Shown: positions 16,763 to 25,909, counted from the first letter of the stretch. The stretch is 64,000 nt of DNA from Achromobacter deleyi (GCF_016127315.1 NZ_CP065997.1:6076001-6140000), one strand, 5' to 3'. Notes: generated from the letters alone by a model not told the origin. Numbers and translations: made by a program.

Positions 16763-17521
16763 TCATCCCGGCGCGATCTGCTCCAGATACCGCGTCGGCG
16801 ACACCCCCATCACATTGCGGAACATGTAGACGAAGGCGCTGGCGCTGGCATACCCCAGCGCCCGCGCCACGCTCACCACCGACTGCCCCTGCAGCAGCCG
16901 GCAGATGCCTTCGTCGATCCGCACCTGCAGGCGCCAGTTGTGAAAGCTCATGCCGGTCTCGTCCTTCATGCGGCGCGCCAGCGTGCGCGCGCTGGCGCCC
17001 ATGCGCTCGCCCCATTGCTCCAGCGTGTCGTCGTTGCCGGGTGATTGCAGCACCGCGGCGCAGACCTTGCGCAGGCGCCGGTCGAACGGCAGCGGCAATT
17101 GGCGGTGCTGCCGCTCGGTGCCGGCCAGCAGGTTCAGCAACAGCTCGGCGCTCAGCCGCTGCACCGGCCCGTGCCGCGCCACCGGCTGGTTCAGCGCCAG
17201 GATCAGCTCGCGCATCAGCGGCGCCACGTCCAGCGCGCAGGTATCCTTCCACAGCCAGGGCGTGGCGTCGGGCGCGATGAAGGCCGAGCGCATCGTGACC
17301 TGGCCGACCATGCGCACCTCGTGCGCCACGCCGGGCGGAATCCACAGCGCGCGCATCGGCGCCAGCAGCCAGGCGCCGTCCTCGGTCATGACGCGCATGA
17401 TGCCGGTGGGCGAATACATCAGCTGGATGCGCTCGTGCGAATGCGCCTCCTGGCGCTGGCCGTCTTCGTAGTGGAACGAGCGCGCCACCACCGGCGGCGC
17501 CTCGGCGGGGAACTCACGCAT
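16763..17521 (-). CDS. AraC-family regulator with N-terminal cupin
   Basis: A 252-residue protein. Residues about 15-95 form a cupin (HSHERIQLMYSPTGIMRVMT, then WIPPGVAHEV). Residues about 155-250 are a complete AraC domain with two helix-turn-helix units (GERMGASARTLARRM and ALGYASASAFVYMFRNVMG, ending SPTRYL). The cupin-AraC form is common in regulators of transport and drug genes. The ATG at 17521 has only a weak GAGAT site upstream. It is divergent from the siderophore receptor and may control it, although the Fur box beside that gene points to iron as the main signal. Confidence 0.85.
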   Translation of the reverse strand: MREFPAEAPPVVARSFHYEDGQRQEAHSHERIQLMYSPTGIMRVMTEDGAWLLAPMRALWIPPGVAHEVRMVGQVTMRSAFIAPDATPWLWKDTCALDVAPLMRELILALNQPVARHGPVQRLSAELLLNLLAGTERQHRQLPLPFDRRLRKVCAAVLQSPGNDDTLEQWGERMGASARTLARRMKDETGMSFHNWRLQVRIDEGICRLLQGQSVVSVARALGYASASAFVYMFRNVMGVSPTRYLEQIAPG

Positions 17522-17570
17522 TGGCGGGATCTCGATAGCCGGAGCCGATCGGCGCGCGATCCTGCCAGTT

Positions 17571-17588
17571 ATGTCCGTTTTTCGACAT
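17571..17588. promoter_or_regulatory. Dyad in the araC-receptor divergent region
   Basis: ATGTC (17571-17575) and GACAT (17584-17588) form an inverted repeat separated by a T-rich spacer, 50 bases before the AraC start. A candidate AraC or RNA-polymerase-proximal site; low certainty. Confidence 0.3.
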
Positions 17589-17626
17589 TTTCTGTCCAAC
17601 AAAAAGGGAACTAGCTTTTTATCATT

Positions 17627-17645
17627 AATGCAAATGATTCCCATT
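17627..17645. promoter_or_regulatory. Fur box before the siderophore receptor
   Basis: AATGCAAATGATTCCCATT: 14 of 19 positions are symmetric and the AATG..AAT.ATT..CATT frame fits the Fur consensus. It ends 14 bases before the receptor ATG, so Fur binding would block initiation when iron is plentiful. Confidence 0.72.
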
Positions 17646-17659
17646 GTTTTCAAAAGAAA

Positions 17660-19819
17660 ATGACTCCCGCCGCACTCCCCCCTGTCGCATTTGCCCCACG
17701 CCGTCTTCCCGTCTTCCGCCTGACCCTTGCCGCCGCCCTGCTGGCCCAGGCCGGCGTTCCCGCCCTGGCCCGCGCGGCCGACGAGGTGCCGCAACTGAGT
17801 CCCGTGCGCGTGACGGGCGCCGCCGAAAAGCTGTCCGACCCCGGCCAGACCGAAGGCTCGCAGTCGTACACCGCCAATACCGTCACCGTCGGCAAGACCA
17901 GCGCCAACGTGCGCGACATCCCCAACTCGGTGTCGGTGGTGACGCGCCAGCGCATGGACGACCAGAACATGGTCTCGGTGGAGGACGCGCTGCGCGAAAC
18001 CACCGGCGTCAGCGCCATGACCTACGGCGACGGCACCGCCTACTTCACCGCGCGCGGCTACGAGACCGACGTGCAGTTCGACGGCGTGCCGGCCAACGGC
18101 GCGTTGCAGTACCTGCCCCAGTTCGACCTGGCGCTGTACGACCGCGTCGAGGTGCTGCGCGGCCCGGCCGGCCTGCTGCAGGGCTTCGGCAGCCCGGCCG
18201 GCACCGTCAACCTGGTGCGCAAGCGGCCGCTGGACACCTTCAGCCTGACCGGCGCGGTGATGGCCGGCTCGTGGAACAACTACCGCACCGAACTGGACGC
18301 GACCGGCCCGATCACGGCCGACGGCCGGGTGCGCGCCCGCGCCGGCTTCGCCGGCCAGGACCGCGATTTCTTCTTCGACAAGGCCCACAACCGCCAGGGC
18401 CTGGCCTATGGCTCGCTCGAATTCGACCTGAGCGCCAACACCACGCTGACGCTGTCGGCGGCCTACCAGCGCCAGCGCGAGGCGCCGTTCGACTACGGCC
18501 TGTCGATCTACTCGAACGGCCATATCATCGACTCGCCGCGCAAGGGCTTCTACGGCACCGACTGGTCGCGCGGCGACACCACCATGTCCGAGATCTATTC
18601 GGAACTGAGCCACCGCTTCGCCAACGGCTGGACCGGCCAGGTGTCGATGAACTACCGCTCGACCGACATGGACAGCCGCTACGGCTACGTCAACGGCCCG
18701 GTCAATCCCGTCAACGACCGCGCCGGCTACCGCCTGCAGGTGCAGAAGGACCAGATCCGCTGGATGGGCTTCGATACCCATGCCTCGGGCCCCTTCAGCC
18801 TGCTGGGCCGCACCCACCAGGCCATGATCGGCGCCAACTACGCCGAACGCAGCCAGGACAGCCGCTCGGGCGGCGCCAATCTCAGCAACGTGTCGATCTA
18901 CGACATCGACGTGCCCAATCAGGACCTGCCCTACACCTCGGGCACCGACTCCAAGACGAGCCAGATGGGCGTGTACGGCCAGTTGAGCTTCAACGTGGCC
19001 GACCCGCTGACGCTGATCGTGGGCGGACGCCAGAGCTGGTATCGCACCTCGACCCAGGCCACCCTGCCGGTCGCCGGCGACACGCGGCGCGACCCCGAGG
19101 TGCGCAAGTTCGTGCCTTACTACGGCGCGGTGGCGCAGTTGAACTCGTGGCTGTCGGCCTACGCCAGCTATTCGGACATCTACGCCTTCTCGGAGGCCTG
19201 GCAGATGACGGCCGATGGCAAGCCGCTCAAGCCGCGCACCGGCAAGCAGTACGAGATCGGCCTGAAGGGCCAGTTCCTGGACGGCGCGGCCAACGCCTCG
19301 CTGGCGCTGTTCCGCATCCGCGACAAGGACCGCGCGGTGCCCGACGACGCCAACCCGGGCCGCTACCTGGCGCAGGGCGAGGCCCAGAGCCAGGGCGTCG
19401 AGGCCGAGATCACCGGCCGCCTGCTGCCCAACTGGGACGTGTACGCCGGCTACACCTACCTGCAGACCCGCTACCTGTCCGACCCGACGCAGGAAGGCCA
19501 GATCGTCAATCCGGAAACGCCCAAGCACCTGTTCAAGGTCTGGACCACCTACCGCTTCACGCCCGACGTGTTGCCGGGCTGGCGCGTCGGCGGCGGCGTG
19601 CGCACGCAAAGCCGCACCAGCCGCAACAACGTCTCGTGGCAAGGCGGCTACGCGGTGGTCGACGCGCAGATCGGCTACAAGGTGAACCGCAACCTGGACG
19701 CCTCGCTGACGCTGAACAACGTCTTCGACCGCCACTACTACGCCCGCGTGCCGTCCAACTTCTACGGCATCTACGGCGAGCCGCGCAACGTGATGCTGAC
19801 CCTGCGCGCCACGTACTGA
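17660..19819 (+). CDS. TonB-dependent siderophore receptor
   Basis: A 719-residue outer-membrane receptor. A signal peptide (ending near ALARAADE) is followed by a TonB-box-like VRVTG, then the plug domain (RDIPNSVSVVTRQRM; the DRVEVLRGPAGLLQGFGSPA segment), and a 22-strand barrel ending in NVMLTLRATY with a terminal aromatic residue. The layout and length match ferric-siderophore receptors of the FpvA/FoxA class. It imports an iron chelate using TonB energy. A Fur box lies just upstream. The ATG at 17660 has a poor Shine-Dalgarno sequence but gives the right signal peptide length. The siderophore is unknown. Confidence 0.92.
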   Translation: MTPAALPPVAFAPRRLPVFRLTLAAALLAQAGVPALARAADEVPQLSPVRVTGAAEKLSDPGQTEGSQSYTANTVTVGKTSANVRDIPNSVSVVTRQRMDDQNMVSVEDALRETTGVSAMTYGDGTAYFTARGYETDVQFDGVPANGALQYLPQFDLALYDRVEVLRGPAGLLQGFGSPAGTVNLVRKRPLDTFSLTGAVMAGSWNNYRTELDATGPITADGRVRARAGFAGQDRDFFFDKAHNRQGLAYGSLEFDLSANTTLTLSAAYQRQREAPFDYGLSIYSNGHIIDSPRKGFYGTDWSRGDTTMSEIYSELSHRFANGWTGQVSMNYRSTDMDSRYGYVNGPVNPVNDRAGYRLQVQKDQIRWMGFDTHASGPFSLLGRTHQAMIGANYAERSQDSRSGGANLSNVSIYDIDVPNQDLPYTSGTDSKTSQMGVYGQLSFNVADPLTLIVGGRQSWYRTSTQATLPVAGDTRRDPEVRKFVPYYGAVAQLNSWLSAYASYSDIYAFSEAWQMTADGKPLKPRTGKQYEIGLKGQFLDGAANASLALFRIRDKDRAVPDDANPGRYLAQGEAQSQGVEAEITGRLLPNWDVYAGYTYLQTRYLSDPTQEGQIVNPETPKHLFKVWTTYRFTPDVLPGWRVGGGVRTQSRTSRNNVSWQGGYAVVDAQIGYKVNRNLDASLTLNNVFDRHYYARVPSNFYGIYGEPRNVMLTLRATY

Positions 19820-19832
19820 GCCCGCGCCCTCC

Positions 19833-19854
19833 CCCGGTCCGACAACGGGCCGGG
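19833..19854 (+). terminator. GC hairpin after the receptor gene
   Basis: CCCGGTCCG (19833-19841) pairs with CGGGCCGGG (19846-19854) through nine pairs, one of them T-G, around the ACAA loop, 13 bases after the receptor stop. A T-run is lacking. Confidence 0.45.
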
Positions 19855-19890
19855 CGGGCCCGCCATGTCAAACGGACACCAGGATGGATC

Positions 19891-19920
19891 GGTTAAGGTG
19901 TAGCCCCACACCCCTTAACC
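19891..19920. promoter_or_regulatory. Long dyad just before the GntP permease
   Basis: GGTTAAGG (19891-19898) is inverted as CCTTAACC (19913-19920); inside it TGT pairs with ACA. The dyad ends 10 bases before the GGAG ribosome site of the permease. It could be an operator for a repressor or an mRNA hairpin controlling translation. The sequence cannot tell which. Confidence 0.45.
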
Positions 19921-19940
19921 CTTCATTCCTGGAGTAATGA

Positions 19941-21335
19941 ATGACCGGATTGATTATCGTGGTGGCGGCGCTGGCATTCCTGATGCTGGCGGCGTATCGA
20001 GGCTACAGCGTCATCCTGTGCGCGCCCATCGCGGCCATGGGCGCGGTGCTGCTGACCGACCCGTCGGCGCTGGCGCCGGTGTTCTCGGGCATCTTCATGG
20101 AGCGCATGGCGGGCTTCGCCAAGCTCTACTTCCCCGTGTTCCTGCTGGGCGCGGTGTTCGGCAAGCTGATCGAACTGTCGGGTTTCTCGCGCGCCATCGT
20201 GCGCGCGGTGCTGCGGCTGATCGGCGCCGAGCGCGCCATCGTCGCCATCGTGCTGGTGTGCGCGGTGCTGACCTACGGCGGCGTGTCGCTGTTCGTGGTG
20301 GTGTTCGCGGTCTATCCGTTCGCGGCCGAGATGTTCCGCCAGGGCGGCATCCCGAAGCGGCTGATGCCGGGCGCCATCGCGCTGGGCGCGTTCACCTTCA
20401 CCATGACGGCGTTGCCGGGCACGCCGCAGATCCAGAACATCATCCCCACCACCTTCTTCGAGACCACCACCTGGGCCGCGCCCTGGCTGGGGCTGATCGG
20501 CGCGGCCTTCACGCTGACCGTCGGGGTGGCCTACCTGGAATGGCGCCGCAAGCGCGCCGCGCTGGCGGGCGAAGGCTACGGCACCGAGCTGCGCAACGAG
20601 CCGGACACGCCGGCCGGCGGACGCGAGCATCATCCGCTGATCGCGCTGCTGCCGCTGGTGGTGGTGGGCGTGGCCAACTACCTGCTGACGCGCTGGATTC
20701 CCGGCTGGTACCCGGCCGGCTCGCAGGTCGACCTGCCCGGCCTGCCGCAGCCCATGCCGGTCAACGCCCAGGACCAGGTGGCGCTATGGGCGGTGATGGG
20801 CGCGCTGATCGCGGGCATCGTCACCATCCTGCTGTTCTCGTTCTCGCACATCAAGGCCCACTTCGCCGAGGGCAGCAAGAGCGCGGTCTCGGGCGCGCTG
20901 CTGGCCTCCATGAACACCGCGGCCGAATACGGCTTCGGCGGCGTGATCGCGGCGCTGCCCGGCTTCCTGATGGTGGCCAGCGCGCTCAAGGCGATTCCCG
21001 ATCCGCTGGTGGGCGAGGCGGTGGCGGTGACGTCGCTGGCCGGCATCACCGGCTCGGCCTCGGGCGGCATGAGCATCGCGCTGGCGGCCATGGCGCAGAC
21101 CTTCATCGACAGCGCCCAGGCGGCCGGCATTCCCATGGAAGTGCTGCACCGCATCGCCGCCATGGCCAGCGGCGGCATGGACACGCTGCCGCACAACGGC
21201 GCCGTCATCACGCTGCTGGCCGTCACCGGCCTGACCCACCGCCAGTCTTACGGCGACATCTTCGCCATCACGCTGATCTCGACGCTGTCGGTGTTCCTGG
21301 TGATCGCCGTCTACTACCTGACCGGCATCGTCTGA
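19941..21335 (+). CDS. GntP-family permease
   Basis: A 464-residue polytopic protein of the GntP family of gluconate/hydroxy-acid:H+ symporters. Family features include the N-terminal ILCAPIAAMGAVLLTD, the LTYGGVSLFVVVFAVYPFA helix and the late SASGGMSIALAAMAQTF and MDTLPHNGAVITLL segments. Related members carry gluconate, D-glycerate, fructuronate or 3-hydroxybutyrate. Of the overlapping ATGs, 19941 is the one in frame with this protein, with GGAG ten bases upstream. Its 3' end overlaps the convergent LysR gene by 22 bases. Substrate unknown. Confidence 0.88.
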   Translation: MTGLIIVVAALAFLMLAAYRGYSVILCAPIAAMGAVLLTDPSALAPVFSGIFMERMAGFAKLYFPVFLLGAVFGKLIELSGFSRAIVRAVLRLIGAERAIVAIVLVCAVLTYGGVSLFVVVFAVYPFAAEMFRQGGIPKRLMPGAIALGAFTFTMTALPGTPQIQNIIPTTFFETTTWAAPWLGLIGAAFTLTVGVAYLEWRRKRAALAGEGYGTELRNEPDTPAGGREHHPLIALLPLVVVGVANYLLTRWIPGWYPAGSQVDLPGLPQPMPVNAQDQVALWAVMGALIAGIVTILLFSFSHIKAHFAEGSKSAVSGALLASMNTAAEYGFGGVIAALPGFLMVASALKAIPDPLVGEAVAVTSLAGITGSASGGMSIALAAMAQTFIDSAQAAGIPMEVLHRIAAMASGGMDTLPHNGAVITLLAVTGLTHRQSYGDIFAITLISTLSVFLVIAVYYLTGIV

Positions 21336-22234
21336 CCGGCCGGCCCGAAGGCCTGGCCGAAGATCTCGGCCAGCCACTGGCTGAACACCCGTACCCGCGC
21401 CGACACCTGGCGGTTCTGCGGGTACAGCACCGACACCGGCATCGGCGCCGGCGGCGCGTCGGGCAGCACCACCCTCAGGCGGCCCGACGCCAGTTCGTCG
21501 GCGACCCGGTAGCGCGGCACCTGCGCCAGTCCCAGGCCGGCCAGCGCCGCGCTGGCGTAGAGTTCGGCGCCATTGACGCTGATCACCGAACCGGGCCGCG
21601 CCAGCACGTTGCGGCCGTCCACCATGAAGTCCAGCGGCAGGCTGCGGCCGGTCGATGACGAGATGTAGTCCACCGCCCGGTGGCCTTCCAGGTCGTCCAG
21701 CGTGGCCGGCTCGCCGTAGCGCGCCAGATAGGCCGGGCTGGCCACGGTGACCTGCGGCATCAGGGCGATCTGCCGCCCCACCAGCGACGAATCCTGCAGC
21801 GTGCCGGCGCGCAGCACGCAGTCCACGCCCTCGCGCACCAGGTCGATCAGGCGGTCGTCCTCGCCCAGGTGCAGCACGATGTCCGGATAGCGTTCGAGAA
21901 ACGCCGGCAGGCCCGGCATCACGAATACCCGCGCCAACGTGCCTTGCAGGTTGACCCGCAGCAATCCCTTGGGCGCGGTGTTCAGGAACGCGCCGTCCGC
22001 TTCCTCCAGGTCGGCCAGCAGGCGCACGCAGCGCCGGTAATAGGCCTCGCCGTCATGGGTCAGCCGCACCTGCCGGGTGGTGCGTTCCAGCAAGCGCGCG
22101 CCCAGCCGCTTTTCCATGCGCTTGATCAGGTTGGTGACGGTGGCGCGAGGAATCTGCAGGTCTTCGGCGGCCTTGGAGAAACTGCGCCGTTCGGCGATGC
22201 GGACGAACACCTGCATTTCCTGGAAGCGATCCAT
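21314..22234 (-). CDS. LysR-family transcriptional regulator
   Basis: A 306-residue LysR protein of the AaeR/PtxR-like group. The N-terminal helix-turn-helix has SFSKAAEDLQIPRATVTNLI and the wing RTTRQVRLTHDGEAYYRR; an effector domain follows (VREGVDCVLRAGTLQDSSLV is typical of this subgroup). The ATG at 22234 follows AAGGA. It is divergent from two SDR genes across a 110-base AT-rich gap and probably regulates them; convergence with the GntP permease overlaps by 22 bases. Confidence 0.9.
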   Translation of the reverse strand: MDRFQEMQVFVRIAERRSFSKAAEDLQIPRATVTNLIKRMEKRLGARLLERTTRQVRLTHDGEAYYRRCVRLLADLEEADGAFLNTAPKGLLRVNLQGTLARVFVMPGLPAFLERYPDIVLHLGEDDRLIDLVREGVDCVLRAGTLQDSSLVGRQIALMPQVTVASPAYLARYGEPATLDDLEGHRAVDYISSSTGRSLPLDFMVDGRNVLARPGSVISVNGAELYASAALAGLGLAQVPRYRVADELASGRLRVVLPDAPPAPMPVSVLYPQNRQVSARVRVFSQWLAEIFGQAFGPAGQTMPVR

Positions 22235-22344
22235 GCCGGTCCTTATTATTAATGCAAATGAAATTATGATAGCAAAACCAAGGTAATTATCTTCCACTTG
22301 GAATAGTCCATGATTCGTCTCACCCACTCACCCAAGGACAATCC

Positions 22345-23088
22345 ATGACTTCCCAAGCTTCCCAACGCGTCGCCCTGGTCACCGGCGCCTCGCGCGGCAT
22401 CGGCGCCGCCATCGTCCGCCGCCTGGCCGCCGACGGCTTCGCCGTCGCCATCAACTACGCCTCCAGCGCCGCCGAGGCCGACGCCCTGGCCGGCGAGATC
22501 CGCGCGGCCGGCGGCCGGGCGCTGGCGGTGCGCGCCGACGTCTCCAAGGCCGCCGAGGTGCGCGCCATGTTCGACCAGGTCGAAGCCGGCCTGGGCCGTA
22601 TCGACGTGCTGGTCAACAGCGCCGGCGTGCTCAAGCTGCAGACGCTGGCCGAGGCCAGCGACGAACTCTACGACCAGACCTTCGACATCAACACCCGCGG
22701 CACCTTCAACACCCTGCGCGAGGCCGGCACGCGGCTGGCCGACGGCGGCAGCATCGTCAACGTCTCCAGCACCACGCTGGCGCTGAACATGCCCACCTAC
22801 GGCATCTACATCGCCAGCAAGGCCGCGGTGGAAAGCTTCACCCGCGTGTTCGCCAAGGAACTGCGCGGCCGCCGCATCACGGTCAACGCCGTGGCGCCCG
22901 GCCCCGTCGCCACCGAACTGTTCAAGCAGGGCAAGAGCGCCGAGCTGATCGAGCACTTCGCCAAGATGCCGCCGCTGGAACGCCTGGGCCAGCCCGAGGA
23001 CATCGCCGGCGTGGTGTCGTTCCTGGCCAGCGCCGACGGCGGCTGGATCAATGGCCAGGTGCTGCGCGCCAACGGCGGCCTGGCCTGA
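22345..23088 (+). CDS. Short-chain dehydrogenase/reductase
   Basis: A 247-residue classical SDR: TGASRGIG at residues 14-21, NSAG in place of NNAG, the catalytic Ser in NVSSTT, YIASK for the Tyr-Lys pair and AVAPGPVATELF. It resembles the 3-oxoacyl reductase-like SDRs that are often induced through a divergent LysR regulator and act on small ketones or quinones. It is the first of two SDR genes transcribed away from the LysR gene. Cofactor is probably NADP, judged from the basic or small residues after strand two, but this is tentative. Confidence 0.88.
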   Translation: MTSQASQRVALVTGASRGIGAAIVRRLAADGFAVAINYASSAAEADALAGEIRAAGGRALAVRADVSKAAEVRAMFDQVEAGLGRIDVLVNSAGVLKLQTLAEASDELYDQTFDINTRGTFNTLREAGTRLADGGSIVNVSSTTLALNMPTYGIYIASKAAVESFTRVFAKELRGRRITVNAVAPGPVATELFKQGKSAELIEHFAKMPPLERLGQPEDIAGVVSFLASADGGWINGQVLRANGGLA

Positions 23089-23114
23089 ACCACGACCCGT
23101 TTCCGGAGACTTCC

Positions 23115-24011
23115 ATGGCATCCGTCATCCTCATCACCGGCGCCGGCAGCGGCATCGGCAAGCTGTCCGCCGAAACCCTGGCCCGCGCCGGCCACACCGT
23201 CTACGCCACCATGCGCGATATCGCCGGCCGCAACGCTGGCCGCGCGCAAGCCATGCGCGACTGGTCCGCGGCCCACAAGGCCGACCTGCATCCGCTGGAA
23301 CTGGACGTGCTGTCGCAGGCGTCCGCCGACGCCGCCGTCGCCGCCATCATCCGCGAACAGGGCCGGCTCGACGTGGTCATGCAGAACGCCGGCCACCTGG
23401 TGATCGGCCCGACCGAGGCGTTCACGGCCGAAGACATGCAGCACGCCTTCGACACCAACTTCTACGGTGCCCAGCGCGTCAACCGCGCCGCCCTGCCGCA
23501 GCTGCGCCGGCAGCAGTCGGGCCTGATGCTGTGGATCAGCAGCACCACCACCAAGGGCGGCTTTCCGCCGTTCATGGGACCGTACGGCGCGGCCAAGGCG
23601 GCGATGGATTCGCTGGCGGTGAGCCTGTCGTACGAACTGGCGCGCTTCGGCATCGAGACCTCGATCGTGGTGCCGGGCGCCTTCACCCGCGGCACCGAGC
23701 ACTTCCCCAGCGCCGGCAAGCCCAGCGACCAGGCGCGCGTGGCGGCCTATGCGCGCTACGACGGCGTGATGGACCAGGTCGGCGCGCGCCTGAGCGCGCT
23801 CACCCCCGACGACGCCACGCCGCAGGCGGTGGCCGACGAGATCACGCGCATCGTCGGCCTGCCGGCGGGCAGCCGGCCGGCGCGCTCGGTGGTCGACTTC
23901 GTCGGCGATGGCGCCGAGCAAGTGCTGGCGCTGGCCGAGGAACTGCGGATCGCGTTCGCCGAGCGCATCGGCATCGCCGACCTGCTGCATCCGTCGGCGC
24001 CGCGCGCCTGA
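23115..24011 (+). CDS. Short-chain dehydrogenase/reductase, longer type
   Basis: A 298-residue SDR with TGAGSGIG near the N-terminus, QNAG in place of NNAG, a Ser in LWISSTTT, and YGAAK as the Tyr-Lys pair. The longer C-terminal part (residues 200-298) extends the substrate region. It starts 26 bases after the preceding SDR and follows a GGAGA site, so the two are co-transcribed. The substrate is not known. Confidence 0.87.
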   Translation: MASVILITGAGSGIGKLSAETLARAGHTVYATMRDIAGRNAGRAQAMRDWSAAHKADLHPLELDVLSQASADAAVAAIIREQGRLDVVMQNAGHLVIGPTEAFTAEDMQHAFDTNFYGAQRVNRAALPQLRRQQSGLMLWISSTTTKGGFPPFMGPYGAAKAAMDSLAVSLSYELARFGIETSIVVPGAFTRGTEHFPSAGKPSDQARVAAYARYDGVMDQVGARLSALTPDDATPQAVADEITRIVGLPAGSRPARSVVDFVGDGAEQVLALAEELRIAFAERIGIADLLHPSAPRA

Positions 24012-24120
24012 AAAAGGCGGCGTCCTCGCCAGACGGCAACGCGGGCGGGAACGGTAGAATCCGCCATCCCTCGCACTCGCTCGACGACGCGCGACGAATG
24101 GCTTTTCATGGGGAACCGCC

Positions 24121-24837
24121 ATGCCCGCACCGCAGCCTTCAGCATTGCCGCAAGACCGCCGCGCCGCGCGCGACGGACGCCAGCAACAGGCCCCCGCGTG
24201 GACACGCATCGGACGACGCAAGCCGGCCGGCGCGTGGGCCGGCGCCTTCGCCGCGGCCGCGCTGTGCGCCGCGTCCTGGACCGCCCGCGCCGCGCCGGAC
24301 GTGCAGACCGGCGACCTGATCTTCCAGCAATCCCGCTCCGCCCAGAGCCTGGCGATCCAGCAGGCCACGCACTCGCCCTACAGCCACATGGGCATGGTCG
24401 TGATACGCCAGGGCGCGCCCTACGTGCTGGAAGCGGCCGCCACGGTCAGCTACACGCCGCTGGCCAAATGGGCGGCGCAGGGCGAAAACGGAAAATACGT
24501 CGTCAAGCGCCTGCGCGACGCCTCGCGGCTGACGCCCGAGACGCGCGAACAGCTGGCCAGTACCGGCGCGCGCTATCTGGGCAAGCCCTACGACGCGGCC
24601 TTCGGCTGGTCGGACGAGCGGATCTACTGCTCCGAGCTGGTCTGGAAAATCTACCAGCGCACGCTGGGCCTGCAGATCGGCGCGCTGCAACCGCTGAAGC
24701 AGTTCGACCTGAATTCGCCCGACGTGCGCGCCAAGATGCAGGAACGCTACGGCAAGGACATCCCCTGGGATGAACCGATCATCTCGCCCGCCGCGATGTT
24801 CTCCTCGCCGCTGTTGGCCACGGTGCCGGACCGGTAA
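24121..24837 (+). CDS. YiiX-like permuted papain-fold (NlpC/P60-type) hydrolase
   Basis: A 238-residue protein related to the YiiX/YebB-like cysteine hydrolases with a permuted NlpC/P60 fold. After a long basic N-terminus and a signal-like hydrophobic stretch (about 38-58), the enzyme domain begins PDVQTGDLIFQQSRSAQSLA. SPYSHMGMVV carries the catalytic His and IYCSELVWKIY the catalytic Cys. These enzymes cleave amide or ester bonds in cell-wall peptides or lipids. The n-region before the hydrophobic segment is unusually long, but no later start codon fits. It is preceded by a 109-base gap and probably has its own promoter. Confidence 0.83.
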   Translation: MPAPQPSALPQDRRAARDGRQQQAPAWTRIGRRKPAGAWAGAFAAAALCAASWTARAAPDVQTGDLIFQQSRSAQSLAIQQATHSPYSHMGMVVIRQGAPYVLEAAATVSYTPLAKWAAQGENGKYVVKRLRDASRLTPETREQLASTGARYLGKPYDAAFGWSDERIYCSELVWKIYQRTLGLQIGALQPLKQFDLNSPDVRAKMQERYGKDIPWDEPIISPAAMFSSPLLATVPDR

Positions 24838-24848
24838 CGCGGCGGGTG

Positions 24849-24864
24849 GCGTGACCGGTCACGC
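24849..24864. repeat. 16-bp perfect palindrome between convergent genes
   Basis: GCGTGACCGGTCACGC is a perfect palindrome in the 60-base gap between the convergent YiiX-like and lipoprotein hydrolase genes. It has no room for a loop; it could fold into a longer hairpin with the flanking GGTGGCG/CGCCACC pair and help end transcription. Confidence 0.35.
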
Positions 24865-24897
24865 AATCGGCTGCGCCACCGGCCGCCCGGCCCGCGC

Positions 24898-25779
24898 CTA
24901 TTGCGGCATGTCGAAGCCCTGCTCACGCAGGAATTTCGCCACCACCGGCTCCCACTTGCGCGGCGAATGGGTGAACAGGCTGTGGCCGTTCTCGCCGTCC
25001 GGCCCCATCGGCACGAAAGTGGCGTGGCCGCCGGCCTGGTTGTAGGCCTCGACCCAGCGCTTGGGCCAGTCCGGCCCCCAGTACAGGTCGTTCTCGGTGT
25101 AGACCCACAACATCGGCAGGCCCGTGGCCTGGCCGTAGGCGGCGTAGCTGGCCTCGATCCGTTCCGGCCCGCACGGCTTGCCCGGCGAACGAACGGGATC
25201 GCCGCCCGCGCCGCCGGCGAAGTTGATGGCGGCCTTCACCCCCGGCGGGTTCTGCGCCGCCAGCGCCACGGTGGACCCGCCGCCCACCGACTGCCCCAGG
25301 ACCACCACCCGGTCCGGGTCCACATCCGGGCGCTGCGCCATCACCCGCAGCACCTGGTCGATCTGGCTGGCGGCGCGGTCGAACATGGGCGTGAAGCGGC
25401 GGTCGCCGCAGGGGCCGCTGTTTTCCAGGTCGGGACCGCCGGTGACGCCGTAGCCCAGCCGCACCGGCAGCGCGACCACGAAGCCGGCGTCGGTGAAGAA
25501 CCTGGACGCCGCCGCGTAGCGCGCGCGTCCCAGCTTGGCGCGGCCGGCCGCATCGCCGGCCCGGCCGTGATTGATCAGGATCAGCGGATGGCGACCCTCG
25601 CCCGCCGGGGTGAAGACGGTCACCACCAGTTCGCCCGTGGCGCTGCCGCCGTTTTCCAGCGCCACCCGCACCGGCACTTTCTGCACGCTCTCGTTGGCGG
25701 CCAGCTTGGGCGGCGGGGCGGCGCACGCCGTCAGCAAGCCGATGCCGCCGATCATCACGATTCTTGCCAGAACACCCAT
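24898..25779 (-). CDS. Alpha/beta-hydrolase lipoprotein, dienelactone hydrolase-like
   Basis: A 293-residue alpha/beta hydrolase. The N-terminus is a lipoprotein signal with lipobox LLTAC (Cys near residue 18), so the enzyme is probably membrane-anchored. The nucleophile elbow is GQSVGGG and a late GHSLF gives the His. PLILINHGRAGD is the oxyanion strand, and ENSGPCGDRRFTPMFDRAAS precedes the elbow. The start at 25779 follows GAGGGG. Substrate unknown. It is divergent from the crotonase-CoA transferase operon. Confidence 0.83.
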   Translation of the reverse strand: MGVLARIVMIGGIGLLTACAAPPPKLAANESVQKVPVRVALENGGSATGELVVTVFTPAGEGRHPLILINHGRAGDAAGRAKLGRARYAAASRFFTDAGFVVALPVRLGYGVTGGPDLENSGPCGDRRFTPMFDRAASQIDQVLRVMAQRPDVDPDRVVVLGQSVGGGSTVALAAQNPPGVKAAINFAGGAGGDPVRSPGKPCGPERIEASYAAYGQATGLPMLWVYTENDLYWGPDWPKRWVEAYNQAGGHATFVPMGPDGENGHSLFTHSPRKWEPVVAKFLREQGFDMPQ

Positions 25780-25899
25780 GTTGCCCCTCGTCAGGAATAG
25801 GCTCGCCGCCCGGGTGAGCGCAAGATACTCCGAGCGCGCCCGCCCCGCCATCGTCGCGAACCCGGCCCGCGGCGATTTATTCCGGGTTGGACTCATTCC

Positions 25900-25909
25900 A
25901 TGAAAATTA
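25900..25909. promoter_or_regulatory. Shared motif, copy 1, before the crotonase operon
   Basis: ATGAAAATTA at 25900-25909 is preceded by TTATTCCGG 14 bases earlier. The same order recurs at 29004-29013 before the Bug gene. A LysR gene sits between the two; this may be its binding or promoter element. Confidence 0.45.

Noticed and set aside
16763..19735. 990-codon minus-strand frame joining the AraC gene to the antisense of the TonB receptor
   Set aside because: Only the 252-codon AraC end is real. The rest opposes the receptor and crosses the Fur box.
22250..22268. Fur box before the SDR pair (AATGCAAATGA like that at 17627)
   Set aside because: Only one half fits; the second half AAATTATGA is not a good inverse. 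The genes have no iron link.
24036..24060. Promoter with TAGAAT before the YiiX-like gene
   Set aside because: The -10 is good but no acceptable -35 lies 16-18 bases upstream.
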